A stretch of DNA of 64,000 nt. It comes from Icerya purchasi (Eukaryota; Arthropoda; Insecta; Hemiptera; Monophlebidae). The notes under the pieces were generated by a model. The model saw nothing but the letters and a program-made list of their open reading frames with translations. It did no database searches and was not told the origin of the DNA. The position numbers were made by a program, and so were the translations under genes. The stretch covers positions 167,417,363-167,481,362 of the forward strand of contig CM077116.1 in NCBI GenBank assembly GCA_039619475.1, in the 5' to 3' direction. Shown here piece after piece: positions 10,813 to 22,704 of this stretch (position 1 is its first letter; each line of letters opens with the position of its first letter).

Positions 10813-12590
10813 CTGGAACAGATTATTTCTCACTTTATGTTTTATAAGTTTATTAAATAATTTATTTAAACTAAAATCATAAAAGGTACCTGTAAAATTG
10901 ATGAACTTTTCATATCAGAAAAATTTGAACAATTTTAGTCATGGGCAAATATAAATTCACCAGCATTATAAGCTGACATGAAATCAGTTCATATAATAGT
11001 GTATTCTAATTTTTTCATCTAGTAGTTCAAAATAGATGTAATTTTCAATAAGAAACTTAATACAAGTAGAGTTCATAATTTGAATATTACAATAATGTAC
11101 AAGCATACGACACATATGCATTGCACACCTGCTGTCATAGTCGTATTATGCAGCATATATATGCCACAAGCAGTATAGCATCATCCGCTAACATTACATA
11201 AATTACATATCATTTTACCTTGCACATTTACTATTGTATTTTATGCATACAATAATTCGTATATTATTGTGCCACATATTTTCCGCTATGCTACATGCAT
11301 ACACTTTGTTAGATATAATGCGAACTTCCCAAATATTCAGATGATAGTATACGTTTTATATATTATGTTCCAAATTTATTCAGATATCTGCCTACTTAAA
11401 TAAACAAGATCAACACATTTTAAAAAAGGTAGGTATAGTTTTGTTTTAATGTGTATCAAATACATTCTTTATTTGAAATTAATGTTTAGTGGGATAGCCA
11501 ATACAATAAGATGTAGATTAAACACAACTTCAAAATACACAAATTGAAATATACAGTTCAGTAAATATTAAATTTTATATTTTTAGGTAGTTCTATGAAG
11601 CATATAGATAAAAACAAACAGTTTAGAAGAGGTTAAAAAACATTTGGTTTATCTTGAAATTTGGTTGTTCAAACATATATCTTAATAATGGTTATTAAAT
11701 TGAATGATTACTTTTGGTTAGGTATGCATCGGGATATTTTTGAAGTTAAATAAACGATGTTAGCAAGATGATCATTTGGGTTAAATATAAATCAGGCCTG
11801 TCTTTTAAATTATAAAAAGTGTAATTTCTATCTTACATAATGGTAAAGGTGAATATCAAATGATATGTCTGAATAATCATTATCAACAAAAAATTTAGCA
11901 GCTAATCAAATTTGATGGGTTATTTATCAGATACATTATCAGAAACATATTTTTTCAAAAAACAAAAATAGCTAATGAAAGGTGGATAAGTTAAGTTATA
12001 AATATTTTGATTAGTTGTACAACAGAATATTTACTTATAAGTACACTTGTGTAAACAAAAATCAAAAATCTTAAAGAAGACGTGCTTTTAGTCAGCTTTT
12101 TTAGAAAATTTTTAAATACAGATTTAGTTTTTAAATTGAGTTTTAGATCAGCTCGAGTTTGGTTTTTTTGATTTTTTTTAGCCAAAAGATTTGCTAGATA
12201 TTATACCTAATAATTCTGAGTTCCAGATAATTTTAATTTCTTTTTCAACTTCGTCCCTTTAATAAATTACTTAACATGTGCTTTGATTTTTAAATTTTGT
12301 ATCGGTAAAAAATTTTAATAATAGAAGTTATAATATTGAGTCCACAAATTTTAAAAAAATTACAGACCAACATTTGTAATAAGTATTCACAGATATAAGA
12401 AAGCATTATATGTACAGTAAAATATATTTTTGTCGGTGACAGGATAAAACAAATGAGAGATTTGAGAAGAATAATGTATAAAGTTATTACTGAAATTTTA
12501 AACATTATCTCACTAAATATATAGCACCTGACTTATATTTCAGAAAAGATGGGACCAACATTGTTCATAATGCAACTTTGAATGTTCCTG
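10813..12590. other. Intronic stretch without recognisable feature
   Basis: Very AT-rich part of intron 3 of gene 1. Short open frames on the minus strand (11991-12185, 12290-12505) are low-complexity Phe/Ile/Lys runs without motifs. Confidence 0.5.
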
Positions 12591-12599
12591 AACTGTAAA

Positions 12600-12970
12600 T
12601 AACCAAAATCGACTTTTTGGTAAGAAGGTGGAAAATATATACACCCAAACCACGTCTTCTCTCTAAGGAAGAAATTGAAAGAATTATTCAGCAACTCAAG
12701 AACGACAAAGCACCAAGTGATGATGGAATAATTGTTTAACTATGGAAATACACAGCAGATTAAAAATCACTACTCTAATATCAACCTGTGAGTTAGAAAA
12801 ACAAAAACTTCCAATCGGCGTTCAAAAAATTAAAAGAATTAAGTGAAGAAACAACAAGAATATTAAAGGACAACTATTATGTTCTTTAAAATCTAGCACC
12901 GTTTTTTTGGGATACACTAATAACCAGTCATATGACAAACTGCAAGAACTAACAAAATCTAAATTACGTC
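12600..12970 (+). mobile_element. RTE-like LINE fragment (RT N-terminal part)
   Basis: Plus-strand fragment encoding PRLLSKEEIERIIQQLKNDK then APSDDGIIV, the conserved entry to the RT domain of RTE/Jockey-type elements (LKNNKAPGEDGI). It then decays. No YADD box is present. A 25-base poly(T) tract follows at about 12979. Confidence 0.6.
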
Positions 12971-13489
12971 TGATTTTCGTTTTTTTTTTTTTTTTTTTTT
13001 TTTTTGCAATAAAAATCTACTTTAAATAAACTGAATTTTGTGTACTTCCAGAATCCGACATTTTTTTTTCTTTGCACACCTATGCGAATTAAAAAGCTGA
13101 TAGCATGAAAAATGCAACAAATATGATCAACAAAAATCTTTCCAGTAGCCCGCTTGAATTTCAAGTTTATTGCGCTGGCGATAAAACGAGAATTGTCTCC
13201 GTGTGAAAAATTAAGAATCTTCATTTGTTTGTTATTTATTATAAGAAAAGTAAAAAAAAATATTTCACATTGAACTATTTTTACCCTCGCTATAAAGCGA
13301 TTAAAAAAAAACAAAAAAAAACAATAAACGACGCGGTTATTTTATAAATAAAATATAACTGAACGTGAATGAAAAAAAAAAAAGTATTTCGCTAATAACC
13401 CAGTATTATAAGGCGTATCACTTTAAAAAACAAATCCGTTACAATGTAAGTAATAAATATAATTCCCGCCCCTGAACTGTACCGCTCTG

Positions 13490-13600
13490 AACAGTGCTCG
13501 TTTTTCTATGCCTTTGTACGGGCCTTGACATCAAACCTCTCCAAAATTCCGGGGCGGAAGGCTGAACTTCAAAAAAAACCCAAAAGTACGCCACTGGACA
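13490..13600 (-). repeat. MITE-like terminal fragment
   Basis: On the minus strand the block starts CAGTGGCGTACTTTTGGG and continues into GGGGCGG-rich and GATGTCAAGGCCCGTAC segments. This looks like the end of a small non-autonomous DNA transposon. No matching opposite end was identified, so the boundaries are approximate. Confidence 0.35.
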
Positions 13601-13819
13601 AGTTGTTATAGTGCTATTTCATTAATATAGGTCTATTATAATTTATAGGTAATTAACTTTTTTTTAAAGTAATTTTTGTTTATTACTGAGAATTTAAAAT
13701 GTTACATGACTTTTACTCTTGTTTTTGATTAGTAGATTTTATTGTAAAAAACAAAATTCAATTCAGAGATGTCAATATTTTAATTTATTTTGTGTAATTT
13801 GAGATCCATAATTATTCTT

Positions 13820-14065
13820 TGGTGGTACTTTGACCATCAAATCAGATGCTATGGGTCCAAGACTTATCTCATTGTAAATTGAAGTCGCTTTTAGGTTTAT
13901 TCAATCTAAAATAATTGAAAATTAATGCGCCCAAGAGAGAGAAGAACTATATATAGAGTCCCCTACTCTCATCAGTGCCATATTTGACTCATATTATAAA
14001 CTTCAACTACACAATCCCTGACACCCCTATAATAAAGCAATGGGACTTGATTTACTTTTATTTCA
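13820..14065 (+). mobile_element. SINE-2 copy A
   Basis: Short repeat of about 240 bases similar along its length to 16138-16378. Shared blocks are ACCATCAAATCAG/ACCAAATCAGG near the start, CCAAGACTTATCTCATT/CGAGACTTGTCTTATT, the CCCTACTCTCATCAGTG region, CTTCAACTACACAATCCCTG and a GGGACTTGATTTACTTT end. The other copy keeps a B-box-like GGGTTCGAGAC, so a tRNA-derived head is likely but degraded here. Confidence 0.6.
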
Positions 14066-14849
14066 AGCTGACGTTAAAATGACGTAATATGACGAAATTT
14101 TCAGGACATACTGGTTATCATCACGTTATAATGACGTTATTTGATGTCATTATTTCGTCATTAGAATAGAATTTATTTTTATTTTAAAATATATTATGTG
14201 GACCATCATTATAATTTTATTTAATTTTCTAGACTTTAGACTATAATTTAATTAAATCCTCTTAGGAATAGAAATACTCTGTATCCCTTGGGATATGGAG
14301 TTCAACTGGAAAGGAACACGACCATAGCACGCGGTTAGTGGAACCGTTTACCGATATGTAGGCGAACTGTGAATGACAATAAAACGTGTATATTAATGGG
14401 GTAAAGTATGGATTCTGTAGTGAACAATCAACACAGACTGGACACCACAAGGCATTGGAAAAGTAATAATATTCTGGAATCGTAGTGTATGGTTGTGTTT
14501 TGTAGTCCATATCGACATAGCCGAGCGGAAATATTTATTTTCGACATTAACAGAAAAAGGTGAGTAACCGAAAAAGTTGCTTGCACTGATACAAAAACTT
14601 TATGACCAACAAAGCGCGGTAATAAAATGGAAAAATCAATGAAATTAAAAGAAAAGAAAGAAGACTATCACCAACACATTTTATCATATACGCGGACATG
14701 ATAGTAAAAGGCCAAGAAAGCTTTAAATTCGGAGATGAAATGTTAAAATAATTTAATTCGCAAATGACACCATGTGCTCGTATTAATAGCAAATAATGCA
14801 CGACCAGCTAAAATGGAGGAACTAAATGATATATTAAATAAATATTGAA

Positions 14850-15235
14850 TCGTCGCGGTAGCCTAGTTGCTAGAGCGCTTGACTTCTGTTACGGAGGTCA
14901 CGGGTTCGATCCCGGGCGACGACAGAACTTATTACAAAGAATTAAAATTAAAATATTCGCTAATAATCACGTGGAAGGCATTGACAAACCACCACGTACA
15001 ACATCATATGCGCGCTAGGTAGTACACAGCAGACATACTCGTACACGGGACTGCACTTGTAACGAGATAACAAGCGGCTACTATCAGTTCCGAATGTAGT
15101 TTTGCGTGTGTACACCTGCGTTGCATATAATAATTGACTAATACACTACCTATATCTGTACGGCTAAAAAAAAATGTACGAATAGGTTACCCACCAACCG
15201 AATAGTTAAGGAGATAATAATGATGATGATAGAAA
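14850..15235 (+). mobile_element. tRNA-derived SINE-1, copy 2 (best preserved)
   Basis: The tRNA-like head spans 14850-14924. It has an A-box region (GTAGCCTAGTTGCTAGAGCG), a perfect B-box GGTTCGATCCC and a closing GGCGACGACA, whose CGACGA pairs with TCGTCG at the start to rebuild an acceptor stem. The non-tRNA body shares blocks with copies 1 and 3 (CATCATATGCGCGCTAG, ACACAGCAGACA, GCGGCTACTATCAGTTCC). It ends in an ATGATGATG tail. It lies inside the RTE remnant, so it is younger than that element. Confidence 0.85.
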
Positions 15236-15429
15236 CAAACATCAGAAAACCGAAAATTATGTGCACAACCGAGAGTGAATAAGTTATGGATATATCAATT
15301 AAAAAGCTAGAGAAGATGGAATTTTTCAGATATTCAGGACAAATAATAAAAAGCAAGTTATACTGTGACAAAGAGATTGCACGAAGAATCGCAATAGCGG
15401 AAGAGGCCTTCATGTAGAAGGGTTATCGC

Positions 15430-15640
15430 CCAGGATTTTTTATCGATGGAAATGAAAAAACGGATAGTAGAGTCATAAGTAATGGACAATAAAGTGGAAT
15501 AAACAGTGATTAAATGTTTTTGAGGCATGAGAAATGTCGAAAATTAGCCGAGGAAAGAAACTGGTCCACCTATTCTTATCTACGCCTATTGGGCTTAGTG
15601 TGTTGTGCAACTGTTAATTTCCGACTTTTTACCAAAGTTA
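15430..15640 (+). mobile_element. SINE-2 fragment (copy C)
   Basis: A degraded segment whose GAAAGAAACTGGTCCACC, GGCTTAGTGTGTTGTG and AACTGTTAATTTCCGAC line up with the middle and 3' half of SINE-2 copy B (16138-16378). The 5' part shares only CCAGGATTTTTTATC. Confidence 0.45.
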
Positions 15641-16137
15641 TGTGACAATCTTTTATTTTAGAAGGAACTGAAACACGTAGAATGTGATGATTAAATAATA
15701 TTAAATAGGGACTGAAATTGGAAAATCGTTGATGAATAAAAATATAGAATATGTATAAAAATTATAATTTTCATAAAGAACTATTAGGACGAAATACGGT
15801 AAGATTCACATCTGAAACAGTAATTATTCTTTTGCAGAGAAAACTTTTAGGAGAAGATAAAAGAGTAGCTATTTCTACTATTCAATTATAAACGTGAAAT
15901 AGTGAAAAATAATTTCACTTGTTGTATTTAATTTTGGTGATGGACAAAATATAGTTGTTTCTGAGGTGGTTAATATGTTAACAAATAAATTGTGACGTAC
16001 TTTTAAATGGAAATAGATGAATAGCTTAAAATTTAAAAAAAATTAAATAAAAAAAATAATCTTGTACAAATGCGAAGTAGAAGGATTCTGTTACCCATCT
16101 ACTAAATTCATTGCTATTATTTTACAGTTTATAAAAA

Positions 16138-16375
16138 TGGTGCTTGGCTACCAAATCAGGGGTCACGGGTTCGAGACTTGTCTTATTCCGGATCTAGGTG
16201 GTTCCCAGGTTTTTTATCCAGCCTTAAATAATTCCGTACCAGAGAAATCTGGGAATGTAAAGGCGGCTGAGAGAAAGGAACTGGCCCCCCTACTATCATT
16301 AGTGTAATTTGGCTTAGCACATTGTGAACTTTAACTTCGCAATTCCTGACTGTTAAGGGTATGAGACTTGCTTTA

Positions 16376-16378
<3 letters not shown>
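16138..16378 (+). mobile_element. SINE-2 copy B
   Basis: The best copy of a second short repeat family. A head with GGTCACGGGTTCGAGACTT (B-box-like) is followed by CCCAGGTTTTTTATCC, GAGAGAAAGGAACTGGCCCC and CTTCGCAATTCCTGAC. A (TA)n run directly follows (16379-16410). Confidence 0.62.

Positions 16379-16410
<32 letters not shown>
16379..16410. repeat. (TA)n microsatellite
   Basis: A clean TA dinucleotide run at the 3' end of SINE-2 copy B, possibly the SINE tail. Confidence 0.9.
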
Positions 16411-16411
<1 letters not shown>

Positions 16412-17019
16412 TATGAAATAATAGATGTAGTTCTAGGGAAGATTAAAATATTCGTGTGAAACCTGGATAATGAATACGGATATTGAAAGAAGACGAACGC
16501 CTTTGAAATATGGTATTATCGAAGATTATTCAGAATACCTTGAACTGATTTTGCAACAAACGTATCAGTCTTAGCAAAAGTGAATGAAGAAAACAAAAGA
16601 CGATAATTGAAAATATCAAGTACCGAAAGCTGAAATACATAGCACATAAAATCCGGGAAATCGGTGTATTCACGCTGGTATTACAAGGACGAATTTAGGG
16701 AAAGCCCATTAAAGGAAGAAGAAGATTGGAGCTAGTAACCAAGAATGCACCGTCCAACTATCCAGGCAAAAGTCTACGAATCACGATTAGATACGCCAGA
16801 AATCGAAGAATATAGATGTACGCAATCTCTTGAAGCAAGAGATGAGACTCCGACGACGATGATGTAATAATAAAAATTTAATATATCGCGTCAAATATGT
16901 AATCAAAAACTGCTGCGTTAACCTATAAACCATAAAAGAAATAGAATGATTACCGTAAATTTCCTTTTATTTACCAAAGATTATTTTTAGGTATTTTAGT
17001 GCTCGTTTTATGCAACCTT

Positions 17020-17195
17020 TATTGTGCTTCATATATCTATATTCTGTTCTTTCCTTCCCAAATTAATTATTCCTGCTATTTGTTTCTTTGTTAGCAAAGA
17101 TTTCAGATCGAATTAAAATATAACCGACTTCTTTCCTTCCTATTTCTTTCTGGATGATAAAGGTCCTTGGTTGACGAGCTCAAGAAAAAAAGAAA
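17020..17195 (+). mobile_element. I-like LINE 3' tail
   Basis: A short plus-strand tail of the I-like family. The final codons read KISDRIKI then stop, followed by the family 3' UTR (AACCGACTTCTTTCCTTCC, GGTCCTTGGTTGACGAGC) and an A-rich end. It lies about 80 bases downstream, on the plus strand, of legumain exon 3's left border. Confidence 0.7.
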
Positions 17196-17271
17196 TATGC
17201 AATGATCGTTTCAAAGTATTTATAATTACGCAAGTTTTTTTAAACCGGTTTGAGCATTGTACAAGACTTAC

Positions 17272-17353
17272 TTTTCCCGTATAATCTTTAGGTACACCGG
17301 AATAAACATCCTTTCCATTGGGTTCGTTAAAAATTTTTCCAGGAAATGGATTT
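17272..17353 (-). CDS. Legumain-like gene 1, exon 3
   Basis: An exon of 82 bases, acceptor TTTTTGCAG and donor GTAAGT. Completing an Arg codon with exon 2, it encodes [19 protein letters not shown] then VPKDYTGK, a near line-by-line match to legumain ([27 protein letters not shown]). The match, the border consensus and the phase make this a secure exon, although no start codon or long ORF marks it. Confidence 0.93.
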
Positions 17354-17654
17354 CTGCAAAAATAATGTTAATAATATTATTGAAAACTAGGAGGAAATAA
17401 CTGAAACGTACATGACAGTTCAGCGTGATGGAAATAAGTTCGAGATTATTCATCATCATCGGAAGAACGTGGAACAGGGGCCTAAAACAAGCTAAAGAAT
17501 ATTTTATGAAGACTGAAATTTTTATTTAAAAAATAAAAATGAAACGTAGTGAGAGCAATAAAAAATTAGTAAAAACATTTTGTGGTGTTTTTTTTTTTAA
17601 TTCGGTAAATAAAATAATTCGATTTTTTTTTTTTTTTAATACTAAATTTACAAA

Positions 17655-17935
17655 TATAAATCTAGGCGCCGTGTGTAACTACCTGGGCTATTACGGCACC
17701 TAGACTCACTTGAAATTACAGAAGGCGGTGCAGTCTGTTCGATGCTGCAAAATTCAACACTGCCCGAACACAACCCGGGTAGTTCGACAACAGACGGTGG
17801 GGTGAGGTATAACTAGAAGTACGGGAAGTATGCCGGCACCATTACAGCAGATGCTCTACAGTTGGTGAGGCCATGAACCCGCACAGAGGGCAAGTGACCG
17901 GAGGGGAAGCTCCTTCAAAGACGTGATTGTGTGAT
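17655..17935 (-). mobile_element. LINE C-terminal fragment (zinc-knuckle end)
   Basis: A more GC-rich block than its surroundings. On the minus strand it encodes PPVTCPLCGFM and SPTVEHLL then W-C-R-H, the Cys-Cys...His-Cys end typical of I/R1-group LINE ORF2 proteins. It contains one stop. It abuts the start of the next LINE (18.2 kb) in opposite orientation. Confidence 0.5.
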
Positions 17936-17999
17936 GATATCAGTATTTACGGAAGCAGTGGCGATATAAAAGAAATTATACTGGGCTGTACTTAATTGT

Positions 18000-20900
18000 A
18001 ACGGGTGCTTTAATGCTCTAACCTCTTATGAGCGCTGTTTAGTTGCATTTGTTTTCATAGTAGCTCAGATAAAATTCTGGCTATAATATTCGTTATTTGC
18101 TATCAGAATACTAGATATTATTCGTTCCGAATACTATTCTAAATTCTTGTTCTCTAAATTAATTTTAGTTAAAGTGTAGATTACAAATTACATATTATAG
18201 GCATTTGATAAGTAAACAGTGAAGAAAACAACTAAAAAAACCGTATGATGTTAATAAAATTCTGCCACAAAATTAGTTGTGGCACCTACGAATGCACGAT
18301 AGAATGGACAGCAGAAATTGCGAAGACTTGGAATAGAGTAGGAGGAATTAATAACGATATTTTTAATATAACGCATTTGAATATTAGAAGCCTGAGACGA
18401 AACTGGGATGAATTCTTAGCACACATTCATAATCAACCGTTTATGGCTATTGTGCTCACTGAAGTAAATTTAAGCGACGAGGAGTTAAAACTGTAGGAGA
18501 TAGATGTATATGATAAATACGCCTTAGGGAAGCCAAGAAACTACAACGGCGGTATATTAGTATTTGTTGCGAAAGAATGGAATTCTAAAATACCGTTTAC
18601 TGAAAGTGATGCTTACGATAAATGTAGCGATAGAAATTAGCTTATTTAATAAATTAAAAATCACTCCGTTAGCTATATATCGATCACCGAGTAAGTGAAT
18701 CGGTGACTTCATAAGAGAAATCGATGAAGTTCTCAAAAGGTTGCGACGGGAAACGGAATATATAGTATGCGGCGACTTTAATATTAATCTTGAATTAAGG
18801 AATGCTGCGGCATCGAATTTTTCAAATATTATAGTAAAACGCAGGGGAACAAATTAATTAAGAGAACTACACGGGAGGATATGAGAAGAAATAGTCTTAC
18901 AAAATCTTGTATTGATAATATTTTTATATAATATACAGCTGATGAAGTGGCAGCTGGTATTATAAAAACAAAAATCTCAGACCATTACCCGGATAACTGC
19001 GCGTTTAAATTAATAATAACAAATGTATTGCAGACACTTTAACAAACTATAGTTATTTAAATGAAATTAAGATTAAATGATAAAGTAAAAAAACATGATT
19101 GGCAGAGCATGCATGAGAATGTAGGTGTAGAGCAAATTTCAATAAACATTGCAAACGCTTTCAAAAATTGCTACGAGGAATATAGGTATATAAAACAAAC
19201 AACTAGGAAAACGAGAAATTGCCCTAGGAATGAATGGATGAACAGGAAAATATTAAATTACATTCATATAAGAGATCTGTATTATAAAAGGTGTAAAGGA
19301 AACAACTCAAATAGACGATATAAAGAATTATATAAGAGATACAGAAATCTAGTTAAATACGAAATAAGACAAGCAAAAGAAAAATATTACATATAGTAAT
19401 TACAAAAAGAAGCAGGCAACGACATGAAGAAAACTTGCGGAATAATAAATGAAATAGTCTGCAAAAAGAAAAAAACAATAATAGATGAGACTATACTCAG
19501 GAATTTTGCTAGTTATGACAATGCAGTTAACGCATTCCTAAATTATTACTTGTCCATTATAGGGAAAATGAAACACTTCTGTGATAATAAATTCTTGACT
19601 ACTGAAATAGATGATGAAACTAGTATATCCTTATACATTTAAAGAGCTACAGAGGAAATAATAGAATTCATAATAAAAAACTTAATCCGGATAAAGCCCA
19701 AGGATACGACGGAATAAGGGTGAAAGATATCAGGAGACACTCAAAACTACTAACCCCAGTACTATCGAAGACGATTAATTACTTCTTGAAAGAAGGAATA
19801 TTTCCTAGAGAGTTAAAAATCCATATGGTGCGGCCAATTTACAAAAGTGGAGATAGAAAACAGTGTGAAAATTACAGACCGATCACATTAATTTCAGTCA
19901 TAGCAAAAATAATTGAGCAATGCGTGGGAAAATATTTAAAAAATTACTTGCAGGGAAATAAGTTGATAAATAGTAATCAATTTGGCTGTAAAGAGGAAAA
20001 ATCGGCGATATTACTACTTAGAACACTAATATTAGATATAAATAAAGGATTAGCAGTGGGTAAACAATTTCTGTTAGTTTTTGACCTAGTGGACCAAGAA
20101 ATACTGATCGAGGACATAAGAAAAATGGGTATAAAAGGGAGATATCTAAAACGGTTTCGGAGTTACATAAGAGGAAGAGAATTTTTAGTAAAGATCGGGA
20201 ATGAACACAGTAGAAAAGAAATAATGAATTACGGAGTTGGACAAGGGAAAATATTGGCACCAATAATTTTTTTATATATACGAATTCACTCTACCGATAT
20301 GTAAAGAACTCTAAAGTGTATGTTTAAGCAGATGATATCGCGCTAGTTATTGAACACTCTGACATAGAAAGTGCTGAAAAAATGTTACGAGAAGATCTCA
20401 ATAATGTATACAAATGGGCGCATGACCAAAAATTATTAATTAATGCTAAAAGAACAAAAGTGATGCATATAAGAACGTCAAGTTGGTTTAGAACGTTCGT
20501 CCCCAAATTAATTTATACGAAGTGTTTTCATAGTAGGAAATATGTAGTTGTGAAAAGTTAGAAAATGTGAATGAATTTAAATATCTTGGGATAACATTAG
20601 ATAAAGGTCTAACCATATTGACAATATTGCAGGGAAAAGTCAGGTAAACTATATTCTTGCACTATATATAAATTAAAACAAGGTATGACACACAAAAGCC
20701 TAAGGTTATATTTCGAAACTGTAATAATGTCCAGAATTAAATACGGAATCGGAATTTGGGGTGAGGCGAAAATTACAGAAATGAGGAAAATCAACAAGTT
20801 GCAAAAAAAATGTTTAAAACTGGTCTTACACAACGAGAATAAAATGGACGCATTAGCTAACATCACTTGGTGGAACAAAAATAACGAAATGTCACCAAAA

Positions 20901-21492
20901 ATGTTATATTATTGCAGCAAATTACTCAGTGCTAAACTGGAAGATAGGTAGTTACCAACTAGAACAAGAACGTACAGAACTAGAAACTGCGATAAAGGGG
21001 GATTAACAGTAAAATAGGCAATGTAGAGGAAGAAGTATTAATAAAATTAATGGGGAAGATACCAAAGGAAATTTGAAATGAAAAAAATCTGGAGAGATGG
21101 AAAAGCAAGATTAAAATTTGGTTGATAGCACGATGTAAAGAGCAATAGAAATAATAACAAAATAAAGAAGGTATCGTAATACTAGTAATAACCACTTGAG
21201 ACTCATTACTATCTCCAGTTTTAAGCTACTAATGAGAGAGTGCTAGTTGTATAAAAATTATATTGTATTATTGTAATATATAAGTTAACATATTAAGGTA
21301 TTGTAATAGGAAATATTATTTTAGATGATGGTATAATTGTAATATAAATGATAAATAATGAGAGTGTAGATTTTGTAGTACTCAAGTTAAGTTGATGTTA
21401 TATTGTACAAATAAATGATATAATTATGCTGGGAACCCACAGATGGGCTAGTGCCTTGTGGGGCCCGAAAATTATTACTTAAAAAAAAAAAA
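18000..21492 (+). mobile_element. CR1/L2-like LINE, nearly full ORF2 but broken
   Basis: A plus-strand non-LTR element. An endonuclease start (FNITHLNIRSLRRNWDEF, LTEVNL) opens at about 18360, with YNGGILVFVA after a stop. At 19720-20304 the RT domain has MVRPIYKSGDRKQCENYRPI, ISVIAKIIE and YGVGQGKILAPIIF. After a stop comes ADDIALVIEHSD with LLINAKRTKVM. At 20685-20951 the thumb region reads YETVIMSRIKYGIGIWG-like. The 3' UTR ends with GGGAACCCACAGATGGGC, TTGTGGGGCCCG and an A-run at about 21480. Several stops disable it. The GC-bearing 3' hairpin is probably the RT recognition end (inference). It occupies intron 2 of gene 1. Confidence 0.78.
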
Positions 21493-21834
21493 TAGTTATA
21501 TATTTAAAATAATACATAATTTATAACAGAAACTATATTTGAGCCAATGACCTCATTTCGTTATGAGCACATTAATATTTTTATTCGCAACCATATGTTC
21601 GGTTCTATGTTTATGTTTTCCTTTTCTTTTCAAGCTGAAGATGGGCTTTGCCTGAAAACGTTTCTGCGATAAGTATGCTTTTATTTATCTTGTTCTTTGT
21701 TCTGAGGAAATATATTATTTAAAAAAAGACAAGTGTACTTTACTTTTCTGTTTCGCCCACTTCATTGACAAAAATCCTTATAGGTCAGCTAAATCACACC
21801 AAAAACTTATAAATTGTGCAATAAAATCTTTTTT

Positions 21835-22035
21835 TTATTAAATTTTGAGTTTGCCAACAAGGACATTAGCTCGAGAGACAAGGAGGAAATAACGTTATAT
21901 TCTTAAACTTTTGACGATAGCGGGTAAAAATAATTTGAAGGCAGGAATAACGGAAATAGAAGGAAATGAGAAAATGTAAGAAGTATTATGAAGAGTAGGA
22001 ATACCGAGTCTTAGTAGAGAAGAGTAGAAGGACGA
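21835..22035 (-). mobile_element. I-like LINE 3' tail
   Basis: Minus-strand tail: LGIPTLHNTSYIFSFPSISV, the family C-terminal block (compare LPTPYCASYILSFPSISVVP at 42.9 kb). A 3' UTR with GCTAATGTCCTTGTTGGC ends in an oligo-T run on the plus strand near 21829. Confidence 0.65.
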
Positions 22036-22600
22036 TTGTTCAGCGCAATAAAATCTTCCACAGAAATCAGTCTATCTATTGGTGAAGTACGAAAAATCAT
22101 TTCGGTAATTCGTGAAATTAGCGATCAAAGACAAACAGGCAAATTTTGTGACTTCCACTTACATACATATATGTATATAAAACGCTGCCTTTCTAGTTTC
22201 GCGAGGGGTAAAGTTCCCTTGACCGCCGATCTTTTTTCTTCTAAAATTCTTTTTAGGAAAATCGTTTGCAATTGACTCTGTCATTCTTCCCCGTCATTTA
22301 TTTTGAAAATATCTTAGCAATTGTACAACACAGTATTCAGCCTTTCATATCTTATATAAATTAACGGGAAATAATTATGGGACAAAAAACTAACAGGCAT
22401 AATTATTTGACAAAGAATGCAGTGTACCCAGGCTAAGAATGACGCAGTCATTATATATATATACCCAGCGACACACATTCTGCGTGACGCGATTTATTAT
22501 AACTGTAGGGCATCCTAAAAACGTACCGTGTTAAAAAAAAAAAGCGAAAATACAAAATTAAAAAAAGATAAACATTATTATATATATACTACACTTTTAC

Positions 22601-22698
22601 CTTGGGTTGTGCGCAATATCATCATTCATCATCACAATTATATTCTGCGGTGGAATCCCGTAATTACGAATTACATGATACATGCGGCATACATCCGA
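22601..22698 (-). CDS. Legumain-like gene 1, exon 2
   Basis: An exon of 98 bases, acceptor TTGTGTTTTAG and donor GTAAAA. It encodes SDVCRMYHVIRNYGIPPQ then NIIVMMNDDIAHNP, matching legumain ADACHAYQIIHRNGIPDEQ, IVVMMYDDIAYSEDNP. Asp and Cys at the helix start are kept. It joins exon 1 in phase 0 directly after NYRHQ, and exon 3 in phase 2. Confidence 0.93.
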
Positions 22699-22704
22699 CT
22701 AAAA

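Larger units (their letters stand above)
14560..16865 (+). mobile_element. RTE-like LINE remnant with nested SINEs
   Basis: Plus-strand RTE remnant in pieces. The segment at about 14590-14840 reads KLYDQQSAVIKW and then VIIQFANDT, a decayed FADD-type catalytic box. Downstream of SINE-1 (14850-15235), IQDK and a KLYCDKEIARR-like segment continue the RT thumb. At 16400-16860 the 3' domain reads CETWIMNTDIERR and RRLFRIP-like blocks, ending near a GACGACGATGATG run, as in other RTE copies here. A SINE-2 piece and a SINE-2 copy separate the last two parts. I infer one original insertion, though two RTE copies cannot be excluded. Confidence 0.6.

Noticed and set aside
14850..14924. Genuine tRNA gene
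   Set aside because: It is followed by a repeat body shared by two other copies and ends in a simple tail, so it is a SINE head. The anticodon arm is also poorly formed.
17268..17459. 63-codon minus-strand open frame starting MMMNN
   Set aside because: A shadow frame over legumain exon 3. Splice sites and the PNGKDVY match choose a different frame.
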